Part shown: piece by piece, positions 35,088-45,703 of the stretch
Layout of the letters: every line of letters starts with the position of its first letter
How positions within the stretch are numbered: position 1 is the stretch's first letter
Assembly (NCBI RefSeq): GCF_019320115.1
Contig: NC_089587.1
Span: 83,015,603-83,079,602 of the forward strand
Reading direction: 5' to 3'
From: Miscanthus floridulus
Lineage: Eukaryota; Streptophyta; Magnoliopsida; Poales; Poaceae
Length of the DNA: 64,000 bases
Program-made: the position numbers and the translations under genes
The notes under the pieces: generated by a model
The model's input: the letters and a program-made list of their open reading frames with translations, nothing else
Told to the model about the DNA's origin: nothing
Databases searched by the model: none

Positions 35088-35902
35088 CCCAAACTTTCCT
35101 GCCAAACAGGTCTAACTCCATAAACTCTGCTCCCAAAAAAAGATGGAGTTTTGGTCCAACTCCATGTTTTTTTCAGAGCTCCTCAGAGGGTACTCTACGA
35201 ACCAGCGTTTCGTATGTCCTCGTGGAGTTGGAGGTAATTACCCGCAATTGCCACTTGTTACGCAAATACCATTTCGTTCTATTCCTGTTTCCTCCCATCG
35301 CCCCCACCCGACGCCCTCATCCTCTACTCCCGTCGCCTCTCTCCTCTAGGCTCTAGCCCATCCTCCCCAAACCCTAGCACCGCCGCCGCGCATTCTGGCC
35401 GCCATGGCAAGACATCCAGCCAGGTGATGGATGGAGAAGATAGATCCATTGATCCTAAACTGGATCCTCTCTTTTCTTACCCCTAAATCTCCTCCGTCTT
35501 CCCTCCCACAACTTCACATGAAGCTGCTGTCGGCATGTCCGTGGGTCGAGGAAGCTCGCCGGCGCCTAGGGTGGGGCTGGCACGGCCTCCTCCGGCGGTG
35601 CCGTCGGTGGCCTCCGTCTAGGTCGGCACGGGTGGTGGCCGTCCAGGACCAGCTGCTGGCCGATCAGGGCAGGCCGCCCCACAAGCCACGGTCGACCAAC
35701 GCCCTCTGGCATGTGCTTCACGCAAATGACCACTACCAGCGAAGAAGAAAGATGAACAGGTATTGCTCCTTGCTGTAAAACTTCAAAATGAGCTTCATGA
35801 TGCCTTGAATAGATAGTATTTGTGCGACAGTGCTAGCAAAATTCAATAGATTGTCTTGAGTGCTTGAACATACTATTGCAATATCATGGTTAGGGTGATC
35901 AA
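35088..35902 (+). other. 5' region of the PIF/Harbinger element
   Basis: The leader before the Myb-like gene is GC-rich at 35330-35700. A short plus ORF at 35431-35778 has no recognisable domain and is probably untranslated or a decayed leader exon. Promoter elements were not resolved. Confidence 0.5.
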
Positions 35903-36870
35903 ATGAACTGGAATGATGCACATTTGCAATTAGCCTGCGAGTTGATGGCTGAACAAGTTAGTAGAGGCAATCGCCCAAATACTCATTTGAACTCTGTAGG
36001 TTATACTGAGGTCTCATCTAGGTTTTTGCAAATGACTGGTATCTCATTATCAAAGACTCAAATTAAGAACAAGTGGGATAAATTAAAGGTTGATTGGACC
36101 ATTTGGCTAAAGTTGAAGAGGAGGCAAACATGTACTGGTTGGAACAATGCGACCCAAACAATTGACATGGAGGCTGAGTGGTGGAAGAAAGCAAAAAATG
36201 TGAGTGCTATCAACATATCAATAATTTTGTATGGCTTTATGTACTGATGTAATGATATATGTACTAATGTTTTTGTTTTTTTTTGCAGGATATTTCAGGG
36301 TGTGGCAAGTTCAGGAAAAAGCCTATCCAAAATGAGGATTTGCTTAGGGAAATGTTTAGAAATATTACAAATGAGGAAGCAGATCATTGGAACCCTTTTA
36401 GTGACAATCCTATTATCCCTACTAGCCAAGAGCAACCTTTTGATGTAGACGACAGTGAATATGTTGATGGAGAGAATAATGCCCAAGGTGACCCATTTGA
36501 TGCCAACAAGGAGGGGGATGAGGAGGTTCAGGAAGTCACTCCAAGTGCGTTTCCAAATAAAAAACCTCGTGTTGCTGCTGTGGATAGGAAAAAGGCAAAG
36601 TCAAGCACAGCTCTTCTAATGGTTGAAGCAATTTCGAAGATATCTGACTGTTCAAGTTCATTTACAGCAAAGAAGCAAGAAGGGATCACCATCACGGAAA
36701 TAATGGAGCATGTGAAGGACTGTGGTGCGGCGTATGGTTCAGATGAGCATGACATTGCCACCCAGCTGTTTGTGAAGAAGGAACACAGAGAAATGTTTAT
36801 GACCTTGCCTACTAGAGAAATTAGGCTCAATTGGCTTAGGAAGAGGCACAATGACAAATATGGAAGTTAG
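35903..36870 (+). CDS. Myb/SANT-like DNA-binding protein (PIF/Harbinger ORF1)
   Basis: Two exons, 35903-36199 and 36289-36870. The intron of 89 bp has donor GTGAGT and acceptor TTTTGCAG, and the frame is kept (phase 0), giving 292 residues with no internal stop. The N-terminal domain (residues 1-100) is a Myb_DNA-bind_3-like trihelix: WNDAHLQLACELMAEQV, YTEVSSRFLQMTG, TQIKNKWDKLKVDW and MEAEWWKKAKN. The middle is acidic (DDSEYVDGENN, EGDEEVQEV). A basic stretch NKKPRVAAVDRKKAKS may be a nuclear localisation signal, and a C-terminal helical part ends RLNWLRKRHNDKYGS. ORF1 proteins of this superfamily work with the transposase to bind the ends and import it into the nucleus (family knowledge). 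It lies 230 bp upstream of the transposase gene on the same strand. Confidence 0.88.
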
Positions 36871-37099
36871 TTTTTTGGCAACCTGTATGCTATTATTTGT
36901 GCACCTGTATGCTATTATTTGTGCACCTGGAACCATATATTGCTATTTGAACCATTATTTATCTATGTATTATTATTTTGACCATTATTTATCTATGTAT
37001 TGGTGCATGTACGTCCTTTTTTCTCTATGTATGTCCTTTTTTCTCTGTGTTGCTGTTTTGTCTCTAATTGGCATCCTGCATGGCCTTTTTTTTATCTCT

Positions 37100-38388
37100 A
37101 TGCAGAGTGATGAAGAAACTGATACCTCTGACAATGAGAGCATGGCATTTTGAAATCTTGTATTGGCTGGTGCTAAACTTGTTGCAGCTTATGTTGAATT
37201 ATATTTTGACAAAAATCCACCTAGGACAACACTCCTTAGTGGTATGGGCTGGTTGCTACAGACGCTGAACACATCGGGAGAATGTCATTCGCAGCTTCGG
37301 ATGAGCACACAGATGTTCTACGACCTTCATGATTTATTGGTTGGAAGGTATGGTCTGAAACCATCCCTACGTATAAACACTCAGGAGATATTGGCAATGT
37401 TCTTATTTGTGTTATCTGGAAATGAATCTAATAGAAAAGCACAAAACCAGTTCAAGCACTCGGGTGAAACTATTCATAGGAAATTGGATGAGGCACTGAA
37501 TGCTTTCATGGATATGTCTAGAGATTTTATTAGACCAAAGGACCCCAACTTCCGAACTGTTCACAGGAGGATAAGAGATGACCGTAGAGCATATCCACAT
37601 TTTAAAGATTGCATTGGTGCTCTAGATGGTACTCATATCCGAGTTTCGTTGCCACCTGACGATCAAGTAAGATATAATGGAAAGTCTGGTATACCTACTC
37701 AAAATGTTCTAGCAAGTTGTGACTTTGATATGAGGTTCACTTATGTGTCGACGGGACAGCCAGGCTCTATGCATGATACTAGTGTCCTGTACAATGCAAT
37801 TAGAGTGGACGAGAGCTTTTTTCCACACCCTCCAAAAGGTATTAAAAATATGACCATGCACTTTATTGTTTGATCAAATGCTTACAAATGTGATATGATA
37901 TTTTGTTTCTAATAATTATAGGCAAATATTATGTTGTCGATGTGGGATATCCTAATCGTTCAGGATACCTTTGTCCTTATAAAGGTGAGAGGTATCATAT
38001 GCCGGAGTGGCATAGAGAAATGGAACCAAAGACTCCTAAAGAAAGGTTCAATCGTGTTCACTCATCCATCCGCAATGTTATTGAGCGATCATTTGGAGTG
38101 CTAAAAATGAAATGGCAGATTCTATATAAAATGGCGTCCTACCCGATGTTCAAGCAAAAAATGATTGTTGTGGCTACTATGGTCCTTCACAACTTCATTC
38201 ATGAGCATGGCGGTGAAGACTTGGACTTCGCTCGGTGCGACCGTGATCCAAATTATGTTCCAGAGATTCCAGAAAGGTACCTAGAATATGTGGCTAGATC
38301 AAATGGCTCTACTAATGCACCGAATGCTCCTACTATGGACAAATTATGTGATGACTTGGCCACCGCTCTTTCTCTAGCTTGGAACTAG
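37100..38388 (+). CDS. PIF/Harbinger DDE transposase (start uncertain, early TGA)
   Basis: Exons up to 37838 and 37922-38388. The 83-bp intron (donor GTATTA, acceptor ATTATAG) splits a Gly codon and keeps the frame. The DDE_Tnp_4 catalytic triad is complete: Asp in ALDGTHIRV (37625-37627), Asp in VVDVGYPN (37939-37941) and Glu in NVIERSFGV (38083-38085). An N-terminal helix-turn-helix region is likely (TQMFYDLHDLLVGRYG; EILAMFLFVLSG). The ATG at 37100 reads MQSDEETDTSDNESMAF and then meets TGA at 37151. The frame is open from 37154 on, and the next in-frame ATG is 37244. Either the TGA is a disabling mutation, or the real start is elsewhere (37100 lies in a possible acceptor, CTCTATGCAG). The enzyme would excise and insert the element and related MITEs. 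Confidence 0.85.
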
Positions 38389-38832
38389 AATTATGTATTA
38401 GTCACTATTCTCTAGTTATCTATGGACAACTATTTCTATTAGAATGATGGACTTTGTTATCTTATTTATCATTAGTTATGTATGGACAATTATTTGTATC
38501 CGAAATATAAACTTTGTCAATTATCCATCAAGCGCTTTGAAATTTACGTGACAAAAGTATGGAATTATTTAGCCAAAATATTTGTTTTTTACTTTTCTCC
38601 AATAAATTAAATGAGATTATAATATTTACACCATATTTGAATTGGTAAAAAAAAATATTCAATTACACATGCTCTACATACAACAGAACATACACCAAAC
38701 ATCGATCAGGGGCATAGTAGATCTTTCCTATAGAAACCTCATGTTTCCAGAGCTGAAGCTAAACTGCGTGCCAAACAGGTCCACTTGCTCCAGAAACTCC
38801 ACAGTGAAGCTGCTCTGCGGTAGAGTTGGTGC
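38389..38832 (+). other. 3' region of the PIF/Harbinger element
   Basis: AT-rich DNA between the transposase stop and the right terminal repeat, probably 3' untranslated. No other gene is seen. Confidence 0.6.
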
Positions 38833-38876
38833 AGCAGAGCTGAAAAAGGTAAAGCAGACTAGTCCCAAACAGTCCC
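38833..38876 (-). repeat. Right terminal inverted repeat of the PIF/Harbinger element
   Basis: The minus strand starts GGGACTGTTTGGGACTAG. It is the inverted partner of 35044-35087. Confidence 0.85.
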
Positions 38877-39699
38877 TCAGAGTGGTGCCGTTTGGCAGGA
38901 CTCCCACGACAATGCGCTCGGGGCTGTGTGGACGGGAGGGCGCTCGTCGGTCCCAGCGACGCCACACCTCCTTCATTGACGGCCGGACGGCACAGGTGCA
39001 TGTGGGGAACTGGTTTTTTCTGCTCTCCACCCGTAGTGCAAATAAGGTGAATCCAGGAAGTGATTATTGGCCGGAGCTATACGGAGCGGGAGCGTTTGGT
39101 GGCGCTCCGCTGCTTCTCGCGTGGAGCGGAGCGGCAGAAGCGTTCCGAGAGGGGCCCTATCTAAATCGGCTTGTGCTTGTAGATCCCTTGGAGGAGCATG
39201 TGCTGCTTAATTGGAGTTTATTTAATACAGATGACCGGTGATGGTTGAGAAAAATAAACGCAATAGTAGGTAAATGACGAGCGAGGGAGAAGATTTGACA
39301 ATCATGCATGTACGTGGGTGTACGACCGGACCAGATCTGCAAAAACGATCTACGCACTGACACCACCTACCACACCATTTACGATTTGCGAAGTCGTTGG
39401 GAGGGAGGTTGTTTTAGCACCACCGGCATCATGAATCCACGATCATTGCCGAAGCTTCTCATCATTAGCTGGAGTAGCCACGTACTCCTGTACAGGGGGT
39501 ACGCGCACAGCCCCCGGACCGACACAAAAACCGGGCAGAGACCACATGACATGAAGATGAATTGGGACGAAATCAATCACTGCAAAACCGGGCAGAGACC
39601 ACATGACACAAAAGGGGCGGGGACGAACGACGGGGTTCCCGTTCCCTGCCTGGTGAGACGGGTAGACGTGAGAGCAGGGAGCGGGCGGGCAGGCCGCTT

Positions 39700-39812
39700 C
39701 TCTTATAATCTGTATTTTTTGACTTGTCTTTTTAATTGAAACAATATTTTTCTCTTACAACAAATCAGCCAGAACAGTATTTCGACTTGTTTTTTCAGAG
39801 AAGCGAACAGAC
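39700..39812. mobile_element. MITE-like terminal fragment
   Basis: Contains CTCTTACAACAAATCAGCC, CAGAACAGTATTTCGAC and GAAGCGAACAG in the order common to a grass MITE end, which usually finishes GAACAGGGCC. Only one end is recognisable. Assignment is from memory of this motif series. Confidence 0.4.
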
Positions 39813-40849
39813 CCGGCCCGGCCGGCATGCAGGCACACAGCCAGCCACACACACAGGCACGGAGAGATACGCTCTCGTGCCGTCGCTATCGTTGCCCGGG
39901 CGCAGCCAGCAGCTCGTACGCCTTCATCGTTGCCTGCTTGCCTGCCCTCGTGGGTCTTGGCTCTTGCATACAGCAGGTGCGAGGTGAATAGGTGATGCGG
40001 TTGGGGGTGCCATCATTTCATTTCGATTCGCAAGGCAGGCGAGGGCAACCGCCAACTGCACCCGTCAACGGAGGCGTTTTGGGTGGGTGGGTCTGGCCAC
40101 CTGGGGACGCCTGTGCCCGTCGCCTCCGTTCCAGCGCTGCACGTCTGCACGCTACTAGTACGAGTACGGAGCACTACGTGTACTAGCAGTAGCTTGCTGG
40201 TAGCCTTATGACTACTTGTTGCGCGCGCGATTACTACAGAACAAGAGGGTTAGGGTGTTTCTTCTCACTCTGCCATGCTAGGCTAGGCTAGGCTCGACGA
40301 CCACAGGCGCACCAACATTATTTGTTTCTTTGCCCAGAACGCATGCCACGTGCGCATCTCCAGTGCTGAGTACCTGAGTCTCCGTCGGTCACGTACCCAT
40401 CGACACGTCCATGCCACTGCGGCCAGTCTGCCACGCCACGTCGTCTGGACTCTCGACTGGTACAATGTCACGTACGGCGCCAACAACTGCTCGTGCCTGG
40501 TGCTGTGCTGCGCACTGAGTTGCTGCGTGCCACCAACGAGCGTCCACACCGGGCACGTCTACCCCACCATGTACAGCACGTATCAGAATAGTACACGCGT
40601 GTATCGCCGACCTGGTCGCCGTCGCACTCGCACCACTGTTTTTTCATGTCATGCAGGGCAAGAGGTATCGGTAGCGTCGTGTGGTCACGCTCGGAAGGCG
40701 AAGAGAGGCCGGTGAAAACGCTGTAGTATCTGTATCGACCTGCTGGCTGCTGCCTTCTGCTGTGTGCCTGTGTCTGTGTTGTGAAGCTGCGAGAAGGTCA
40801 GCAAGTCAGCAGCGGCGACTGGCTAGCTGCTGGGGCTTTTTGCACCCCC

Positions 40850-40874
40850 GATGCGATGCGATGCGATGCGATGC
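40850..40874. repeat. (GATGC)5 microsatellite
   Basis: Five perfect GATGC units. Confidence 0.95.
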
Positions 40875-42509
40875 GGCGGTGGCAGGCCGTGCCGTGCATG
40901 ATTCGTGGAATGTTGCTCCGCGCGGTCTTGGTTTTGCGGAGCGAGCCATGGACCGGATCCGGCGCCGAAAGCCCTGCCCTCTTGCTGCCCAGCTCGACTT
41001 CCACCGGCCGGTGGGTGCGCCGCGTCCATGGTCCATGGCGTTGGCAGGCAGAACGTCCTATCACCTACCAGAGCGCGGTGGGCGGACGGAGAGGCACGGG
41101 TCGTGGCTAGGGAGGCGAGCCGCGGAAGGAGGCGTGGAGAAGCGGACCGTGTCCTGCAGGCTGCTGCCTCCTGCCTCCTGCTCGCTGCGCGCACCTAACT
41201 CCGTACGGTCCCGAGGACGGACCGGACCGCAACGCGACAAGTCCCGCTAGTCACATCACATGGACATCGATCGCCCACCTCCACCTCCCCAAAATCTAAT
41301 CACCCGGCGCTAATCAGCTAGTACTACTCCTACTGCTCATCATAATCTAATCTAATCCCAGCCGATCCTGTTGGTTTGTTTAATACTCGACTCGACCCGA
41401 GCAAACAAAACAACAACAATGCGAGTGATGAATCTACCTAGGGCTTTGTCCGCATGCTCACATGCTCCTCCTCGTTCTGGAACGCCTCTTCTTTGGTCGC
41501 ATTATTGCCGCCCACTGGCCACACATACACTGATACACAGTGTCAGTGGCAGCCAAGGCTGGCATGGCAAATCTGCAATGCATGGCAGCGCCAGGAGTCC
41601 CGTGCGAAATTCCTACTCCACGTTGCAACGCCAACGACTCTTTTTCCGCTGCTGGGGTGCCGGGTGCCTGGCACGGCGGCACGCACCCGCCCGCCGTTGC
41701 CGGCCGGCGTTGCCATGCCGAACCGACGCATGGTCCTCAATCGTCCGCGTCGGAGGCCACCACGCCGACCCGTCTTGTCTCGCCTCGTCGTCTAGTTCAG
41801 CTCGCTCCTCCGTCCTCCCACCGCCGCCCACCAGGCAGAGGCAGGCCACCATGCATTGCATGGTGCGGTGCCGGTCCAACTGACGCGCACGGAGCGAGGG
41901 AGATCGAGGTGGTCGTGCCATGCCCTGATCCTGATGCCCATGCGTCCCCTCGCTTCCTTCCTTCTTTTGACGACCAAATGATGGTGTCCCCGTTTGGCCT
42001 TTTTCTCGATCCACTGCCGGGCCGCGCGTTTTGTTTCGCACGCACTCGGCGTGCGGCGTGCGGCGTGCATCGTGCGTGCCCGTTTTTGGGCGTACGGGCA
42101 CGGCGTTTCCTTTTGCTTGGACGACGGTTGGACCTCCCCTCCCCGGCTCCCCGTCCTCGGCCCGTCTCCTGCTCCTGTCGCCTCCGGTTTCAGCAAAAAA
42201 GGGCAGGTGGCTACTACAGTACAGTACAGTACACGGGGCGGGGGAGCAAAAGGAGGGCGCAACAGCTAAACCTTTTCACTGTTTGGCGATACTCAAACAA
42301 AGCTAGGATTGCGTTTTTTTAGAACGAGCGAGTATGTGGCTGCGTGCTACTGTTTCCTGTCCCGTTCTTGCTGACCTTTGTCCATTCAAAATAAAAGGTT
42401 TTTTTTCTTCTTCTTTTGGCCCTACAAATATCTTTTTGCTTCTTTTCAATTTCTTCCTTCACCTTTGTTGACATAGAAAAAAATATACGAGTTCCTTGTA
42501 CTACATACC

Positions 42510-43048
42510 TGTCGGGTTCATAAACCCGGGGTCCCTCGGGGACCGGCTTCTACGCAAGGCTCGACCTAAGAGTCTAAAAACAACAGGGCAAAAGAACGGT
42601 CCAGCAACCGACCGGAAGGCCAGGCCCAAGAAAAGCAACGCCCGCTCGTCGGCTACTTTGGCCCACCTCTCCGAACGGAGCGCTCAATTCAGGCTTCAGC
42701 CGCCTCCGGACAGCCTCTCCGATCGGAAGGCCTGCCCCGAGCCCTACTTCCGACTCCGACCCCGCGTCCCTCCGACCGGAGCTCGTAAGAACCCTGCTCA
42801 CCACTCTTTTCCGACCGGCGCACTCAGAGCCGACTGGAGCTATCCGACCGGGGACGTCCGTTTGGTAGGAACCAGAAGGCGTGCGGAGAAAGGCAAGGCA
42901 AGGCTCACAAGTCAACCACTATACCAGGGACCATACCCTGCACAGAATAGTACTCTGCAGTCACCTGACACAAATAGTATTGTATGCACCGACATCTCCC
43001 TCTACAGTATTGTAGGGCCGCTAAAACTCCCATACGGTAAGACCCCCC
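42510..43048 (+). repeat. Element E 5' LTR, left part
   Basis: Starts TGTCGGGTTCATAAACCC. Matches 54103-54646 of the 3' LTR closely. Interrupted at 43048 by B1. Confidence 0.9.
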
Positions 43049-44946
43049 TGAAAGCTATAGTTTGGTTTTGGTTAATTGATGAAACCCTAAGTGCTAACCT
43101 AGTTTATCAAGATGATTATGAGATAGGTAGCATTACTCCAAGTGATGAAGCAATGGCGAAGATCATGACAATGGTGACGGCATGGTGATGGTCAAATGCT
43201 CAAACTTGGAAAAGAAGAAAGTGAAAAACAAAAGGCTCAAGGCAAAGGTATAAAATGTAGGAGCCATTTTGTTTTAGTGATCAAGACACTTAGTGAGTGT
43301 GATCACATTTAGGATAGATAGCCGTACTATTAAGAGGAGTGAAACTCGTATCGAAATGCGGTTATCAAAGTGCCACTAGATGCTCTAACTCATTGCATAT
43401 GCATTTAGGATCTAGTGGAGTGCTAACACCCTTGATAATATTTGTGAAAATATGCTAAAACATGTGCACAAGGTGTTTGTAGGGTTGAGATGGGTTTGGG
43501 TCCCTCTCTCCCTCCCCGGGATTCGGCGCTTTCGGGAAAATGAAATGTCTATTTTCTATTGCGCCGGATGCAAAATTCTTAGTGGTTGGCACATTTGAGC
43601 AAGGGTGAAGAAGTTAGAGTTGAAATGGAGTTGATCGAAATGATGCTGGCGTCGGTCTACTGACCGGACGCTGGGTCACTCAGCGACCGGACGCTGAAAG
43701 GCTGCGTCCGGTCGAGCTGTCATACGGCACAGTCGCTAGGGTTGAGCACCGGACGCTGGTCTGCGTCCGATCAAGGTGGACCGGACGCGTCTAGTCGAAA
43801 AAACATGCCTCGGGGAGCTTACTGGAAACGACCGGACGCTGGGGCTTCAGCGTCCGGTCAGTTTTGACCGGAGCGTCCGGTCAGCTTTGTAGCCGTTGAA
43901 ATCTGACGAACAGCGTTTGAAGCTGGTGACGCGTAGCGTCCATCGGGCGACCGGACGCTGAGGGCCAGCGTCCGGTCGGTATGACCGGAGCGTCCGGTCA
44001 GAGCGTGTTTTGCCCAGTGAAGGGGTACAACGGCTCTATTTGATGAGGGCTCTATTTATAGCCTCATGGCCGGCTCAAGGGAGAACTCTTACACATTTTC
44101 ATTGATATAACAACCTTGTGAGCTTAGCCAAAGTCCTCCCACTCATCTCCATCATTGATCCATCATCATTGTGAGATTGGGAGAGAATCCAAGTGCATTG
44201 CTTGAGTGATTGCATCTAGAGGCACTTGGTATTCGTGTTGCGCTGCGGATTTCGCTTGTTTCTCTTGGTGGTTGCCACCACCTAGACGGTTGGAGCAGCG
44301 GTGAAGGATCGGCACAAGTTGGTGATTGTTCATGGCCGCCTTTAGTGATTGTGAGGGGAGTTGTACCTTTCCTGGCGGAGTACCGAAAGGTAACTCTAGT
44401 AATTTGCTCGTGTCATTGAGTTACCTCACTTGTGGGTTGGTTCTTGTGGTGTCCTATCGTGTGGACGAGGTTTGTGAAACACCTCTTAGCCGCCGAACCA
44501 CCAAGTGTTGGTCGACATAATGGGACTAGCGTGTTGGCAAGCACGTGAACCTCGGGAGAAAAATCGGTTGTCACTTGTTATTTGCATTCTCCCGGTGATT
44601 GGCTTGATCTTCATCTTGTGATTGGTTTATCCCCTACACGGCGGTATAATCACCCTACTTACTTGTTTACATTCTTGCAAACTAGTTGATACAAGCTCTT
44701 TAGTGTAATTAGAATTGAGAGCTTGCTTTATTATTTACATTCATCTAGTTGAGCTCTTTGGAGTAGCAAGTTTGTGTGCCTAAGTAATCATTGCAACTAG
44801 AATTGTTGGATAGGTGGCTTGCAACCCTTGTAGAGCTAGAGCAAGTTTGCATTACGCTATTTGTTATACTAATTAAATTGCTCTAGTTAATTTGTAGATT
44901 TTTAAATAGGCTATTCACCCCCCTCTAGCCATATTAGGACCTTTCA
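43049..44946 (+). mobile_element. Solo LTR B1 (SIRE-like family B)
   Basis: 1898 bp from TGAAAGCTATAG to GGACCTTTCA, flanked by a perfect 5-bp duplication CCCCC (43044-43048 and 44947-44951). No internal region, so it is a solo LTR left by LTR-LTR recombination. The uninterrupted target is visible in the 3' LTR of E at about 54645. Confidence 0.92.
43662..44060 (+). promoter_or_regulatory. U3 array and TATA box of B1
   Basis: At least nine GACCGGACGC or GCGTCCGGTC units in both orientations (43662-44000), followed by TATTTATAG at 44053-44061. It is the same order as in A, B2 and B3. Function inferred. Confidence 0.55.
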
Positions 44947-44951
44947 CCCCC

Positions 44952-45649
44952 GCGTGTCTCTGGACATTGATAGCGGTATGGGCACCAGGATTTATCATAC
45001 CAGGTGAACATAGCGCTACTCCTCACATGCCTCTAGGCATCAAACAGTTTTTTGTAGGTACCAACGTCAACCCTTCCTGAAGAAGATAGCACGACCTCCC
45101 GTGTACATCTGACATTCTACAGTGACATCAACAGTGTTGTGGACGCCTGCCATTATCTAATCCTCATCGCCGTGGGCAACAAGGCTTAAAAACATCCGTA
45201 CCCTCTCCCTCTCACCTGTAAAGCCATCCCCTTCATCTATAAAAGGGGGTGCGCTTCCTCCAACAAAGGAGACCGAATGATCGAAGACCGATTCGAGTAG
45301 GCCAGAGTTCCTTAGATCGATAGCTCACAACCACAGAACCGCTAGGTTCCGACCGCAAGCACACGCTTGAACACTTAGCTCATACCGAAGTTCCTGTCAC
45401 TCTCGGCTCTTCCGGTCGGAGCCGACTGAACCTCTTATACACCCCATCTTTCTCCCTCTCGTTTGTAACCCCACTGCAAACTTCGAGCACCTGGGCTCAG
45501 GAATAAAGTCACCGACCGACCCCGACTAGATGTAGGGCATGTTGCCCGAACCAGTATAAATCCTGTGTCCTTGAGTGATAGGCCACCTCCGATCACAATG
45601 TACAGCAAAACTACAAATATTCACTAGTTGGTCACTTTCTACACCGACA
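44952..45649 (+). repeat. Element E 5' LTR, right part
   Basis: Continues the LTR after B1 and its duplication. It has a TATAAAAG box at 45238-45245 and ends CACCGACA at 45649. Confidence 0.9.
45238..45245 (+). promoter_or_regulatory. TATA box of element E 5' LTR
   Basis: TATAAAAGGGGGTGCGC. Identical core at 54931 in the 3' LTR. B1 now separates it from its upstream U3. Confidence 0.6.
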
Positions 45650-45668
45650 GTTGGCGCCGTCCGTGGGG
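45650..45668 (+). other. Primer-binding site of element E
   Basis: GTTGGCGCCGTCCGTGGGG follows the LTR directly. Same type as element C. Confidence 0.7.
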
Positions 45669-45703
45669 AAAATGCTGTACGTTCAACTCTTTTTAGTCAT
45701 CGG

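Larger units (their letters stand above)
35041..38879 (+). mobile_element. PIF/Harbinger DNA transposon, nearly complete
   Basis: About 44-bp terminal inverted repeats at 35044-35087 and 38833-38876 match at most positions (GGGCCTGTTTGGGACTGC versus GGGACTGTTTGGGACTAG, then both ending AGCTCTGCT). They are flanked by TTA (35041-35043) and TCA (38877-38879), one mismatch from the TTA/TAA duplication typical of the superfamily. Inside are two genes in the same direction: a Myb/SANT-like protein and a DDE transposase. Both have short GT-AG introns, and the coding sequence is nearly undamaged. This looks like the youngest or best preserved mobile element in the window. Confidence 0.9.
38880..42509. 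other. Low-copy-looking interval without recognised gene
   Basis: No LTR, transposase or known protein domain seen. The 40000-42330 part is GC-rich and has many overlapping frames open on both strands, none with domain features, so I do not call a gene. It contains a MITE-like end (39700-39812), a 25-bp direct repeat (39527-39551 and 39584-39608), a GATGC microsatellite and short ACAGT iterations (42216-42236). It could be a gene-proximal or regulatory region. Confidence 0.5.

Noticed and set aside
35431..35778. 115-codon plus frame ahead of the Myb-like gene
   Set aside because: No similarity to transposon proteins recognised; low-complexity and not joined by clear splice sites.
34957..39170. 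Possible larger transposon enclosing the PIF/Harbinger element
   Set aside because: GGCACCGCTCC-like sequence on both sides does not align as proper terminal repeats.
40681..42322. Overlapping frames of 160-260 codons in GC-rich DNA
   Set aside because: No start context, domain or splice support; opposite and alternate frames are equally long.
43049..44946. B1 as one LTR of a full element with B2
   Set aside because: Each has its own perfect 5-bp duplication (CCCCC, CCCGC) and lies in a different host LTR, so both are solo LTRs.
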